NCBI GenBank assembly: GCA_910583775.1
Contig: CAJTYD010000102.1
Coordinates: 1 to 5,831 of the forward strand
Source of the DNA: an uncultured Muribaculaceae bacterium
Lineage (GTDB): Bacteria; Bacteroidota; Bacteroidia; Bacteroidales; Muribaculaceae
Direction of reading: 5' to 3'
DNA: 5,831 nucleotides
Of this stretch, positions 4,922 through 5,831 are shown in pieces. Both the position numbers and the translations under genes were made by a program. Each line of letters begins with the position of its first letter. Within the stretch, counting starts at the first letter, position 1. The notes beneath the pieces are model-generated. The model saw only the letters and a list, made by a program, of their open reading frames with translations. It was not told the origin of the DNA and did no database searches.

Positions 4922-4938
4922 AGATAGCGCAAAGTTAG
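4899..4938. repeat. Perfect 10-bp inverted repeat over the rightward start
   Basis: CTAACTTTGC (4899-4908) and GCAAAGTTAG (4929-4938) are exact reverse complements separated by 20 bases. The left arm contains the rightward -7 box; the right arm lies in the transcribed leader and places a second -7-like box facing left (TAACTTTG on the minus strand). It may be a second regulator site or a leader RNA feature. Confidence 0.7.
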
Positions 4939-4990
4939 CGATTTTTGCCGAGGCACACAATAGCAAAAAACACTTAAATAGACAGTAACG

Positions 4991-5221
4991 ATGATTAAAA
5001 ACTACACAGTAACAGAGATTAACCGCAACTTCCTTATAAAAGTCTACGGCGTAGACCAGGAAGGCAATAAGGTTAACAAGCTCGTCGGAGTTAGCGGCCT
5101 TCTGAAGCTGATAGGCCTGGAGCTGGCCGGCAAATTCATAGCTAAGGCCTTCGCCCGGATGCTTGATAAATTCACTTGCAAGCTGCGCCGCGGCCTTCAA
5201 ATTACCTTCTACGCTCACTAA
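4991..5221 (+). CDS. Small basic protein, first gene of the rightward operon
   Basis: A 76-residue protein starting MIKNYTVTEINRNF. The N-terminal part (5-35) looks like beta strands with a turn at VYGVDQEGNKVN; a helical stretch (about 36-60) follows, and the end CKLRRGLQITFYAH is strand-like and basic. The protein is Lys/Arg-rich overall, with no signal peptide or membrane segment. I have the impression that similar short proteins with a VYGVD...NKLVGV...CKLRRGLxxTFY pattern occur in Bacteroidetes mobile elements, but I cannot name a family. It lies about 80 bases after a good promoter and is divergent from the repressor, as expected of an early phage-type gene. The start is supported by position and by the absence of other in-frame starts near the promoter. 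Confidence 0.82.
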   Translation: MIKNYTVTEINRNFLIKVYGVDQEGNKVNKLVGVSGLLKLIGLELAGKFIAKAFARMLDKFTCKLRRGLQITFYAH

Positions 5222-5238
5222 TTAACACCCCTACGACG

Positions 5239-5499
5239 ATGAAACAGACAAAGCAAATAACGGCCTCCTTCCTTCAGAGCAAACGCCACAGCACACCGGC
5301 CGCCGGCGATACAGTCCTCTACGAGCTTACGATCTATAACGGCGACTTTTCCAAAGTCCGGATATTTACCACCCTAAAGGCTGCCCTGGAAGAATGGGGC
5401 GAGCTTCAGACCAGCGGCGAAGCCTTCAGCGACGCAGCCCTCTGCGAGTTAATTCTGGACGGCGCCGAATTTGTTAACAACAGCTTCTCACTGATTTAA
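5239..5499 (+). CDS. 86-residue protein of unknown function
   Basis: I chose the ATG at 5239 (MKQTKQITASFLQ), 17 bases after the stop of the preceding gene. A longer form from 5176 would run inside that gene and is unlikely. The visible pattern is mixed: strands at 26-33 (TVLYELTI) and 38-44 (SKVRIFTT), a helix at 45-56 (LKAALEEWGELQ), and a second helical or strand region at 64-80 (SDAALCELILDGAEFV). It is acidic in its second half, has no membrane segment, and no family is recognised. It is co-oriented and closely spaced with its neighbours, so it belongs to the rightward operon. Confidence 0.78.
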   Translation: MKQTKQITASFLQSKRHSTPAAGDTVLYELTIYNGDFSKVRIFTTLKAALEEWGELQTSGEAFSDAALCELILDGAEFVNNSFSLI

Positions 5500-5510
5500 T
5501 ACCTACCGAC

Positions 5511-5798
5511 ATGGGAACGATCTACAAAAAAGTAAAAGCCCGCGCCAACTTCGCCGCCTTCTGTGTAGCGCTTAACGAACCCTTCTATTTTCTTAACGGC
5601 GCCGTCTACCTTCTTCAGTGGAAGGACGCCGAGGCCGCCAGAGCCTTCTGCGCCGACAACGAAGTAAGACCCCGCGACCTGGCAAAGATGGAATTTTCAG
5701 AAGTCGAGCTAAACAATTACGACGGCCACTGGCTGGAGGAAGACCCCCGCGCCAAATTTCGCCGCGAGTTAGACGAGTGGATATTCCCAACAAACTGA
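5511..5798 (+). CDS. 95-residue protein of unknown function
   Basis: It starts MGTIYKKVKARANF 11 bases after the stop of the 86-residue gene, which indicates one transcript. The N-terminal 12 residues are basic, the middle has strand-like FYFLNGAVYLLQW (25-37) and a helix (38-49, DAEAARAFCADN), and the C-terminal half is strongly acidic (MEFSEVELNNYDGHWLEEDP). It has Cys18 and Cys47 but no metal motif. No family is recognised. The gene is complete, and the stop at 5796-5798 is followed by AT-rich DNA to the window end. Early phage operons often carry small proteins that act on host or defence functions, but nothing here shows such a role. Confidence 0.78.
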   Translation: MGTIYKKVKARANFAAFCVALNEPFYFLNGAVYLLQWKDAEAARAFCADNEVRPRDLAKMEFSEVELNNYDGHWLEEDPRAKFRRELDEWIFPTN

Positions 5799-5826
5799 CC
5801 CCCATAAAATTATTTAAATTGACCCC
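5796..5826 (+). repeat. TGACCCC direct repeat around an AT-rich spacer
   Basis: TGACCCC occurs at 5796-5802, overlapping the stop codon of the last gene, and again at 5820-5826, with an AT-rich spacer (CATAAAATTATTTAAAT) between. The window ends five bases later, so any larger structure cannot be judged. Confidence 0.35.
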
Positions 5827-5831
5827 TGTGT

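Noticed and set aside
4916..5218. 100-codon minus-strand frame opposite the first small rightward gene
   Set aside because: It is antisense to a gene with a good promoter, and its Cys/Phe-rich end is low-quality protein sequence.
5176..5238. N-terminal extension of the 86-residue protein from an ATG inside the previous gene
   Set aside because: It would overlap the preceding gene by about 45 bases, whereas the ATG at 5239 gives normal spacing.
5593..5805. 70-codon minus-strand frame opposite the 95-residue gene
   Set aside because: The Arg/Gly-rich translation is typical of the antisense of a GC-rich gene; no support.
1..5831. CRISPR array, tRNA genes, transposon terminal repeats, riboswitches
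   Set aside because: No regularly spaced repeat array, no cloverleaf other than the tmRNA ends, no transposase and no aptamer-like conserved leader could be seen.

Overview
The window reads as a chromosomal junction in a member of the Bacteroidetes, most likely Bacteroidales. Three things support this. The transfer-messenger RNA encodes a GENNLALAA tag, close to the GENNYALAA tag known from Bacteroides. Promoter-like sites follow the Bacteroides -33 TTTG / -7 TAnnTTTG pattern. Gene starts lack clear Shine-Dalgarno sequences. The genus cannot be fixed from this sequence; a gut Muribaculaceae-like lineage is only a guess.

Left part (1-1440) is host core. It holds the 3' end of a ROK-family sugar kinase gene (cut by the window edge), a probable terminator hairpin, a -7 promoter box, and a complete ssrA (tmRNA) gene with its tag reading frame and tRNA-like ends. 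A strong bidirectional terminator follows.

From just after ssrA to the right edge lies what looks like an integrated mobile element, whose far end is not in the window. It has the layout of a temperate-phage or phage-satellite lysogeny module. On the minus strand, read right to left, are a CI/XRE-type repressor with a coiled-coil tail instead of a protease domain, a tail-anchored membrane protein of unknown function, and then a tightly overlapping set: a 58-residue protein, a ~99-residue HTH-like protein and a tyrosine integrase. The set is joined by two ATGA stop/start overlaps. The integrase gene points at ssrA, so the ssrA 3' end is the natural candidate for the attachment site.

On the plus strand, divergent from the repressor, three small closely spaced genes (76, 86 and 95 residues) begin what looks like an early operon; none has a function I can assign. 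Between the divergent units (4809-4990) is a compact control region. It has a near-perfect Bacteroides-type promoter for the rightward operon, a candidate leftward promoter, two near-identical 17-bp direct repeats exactly 33 bp apart that each contain a leftward -7 box, and a perfect 10-bp inverted repeat. This is the expected place for the repressor to act as a genetic switch.

The most interesting points are the switch region, the repressor/tail-anchored-protein pair without an SOS-cleavable domain, a probable excisionase-like protein whose end resembles the repressor's own DNA-binding domain, and the uncharacterised small rightward genes.
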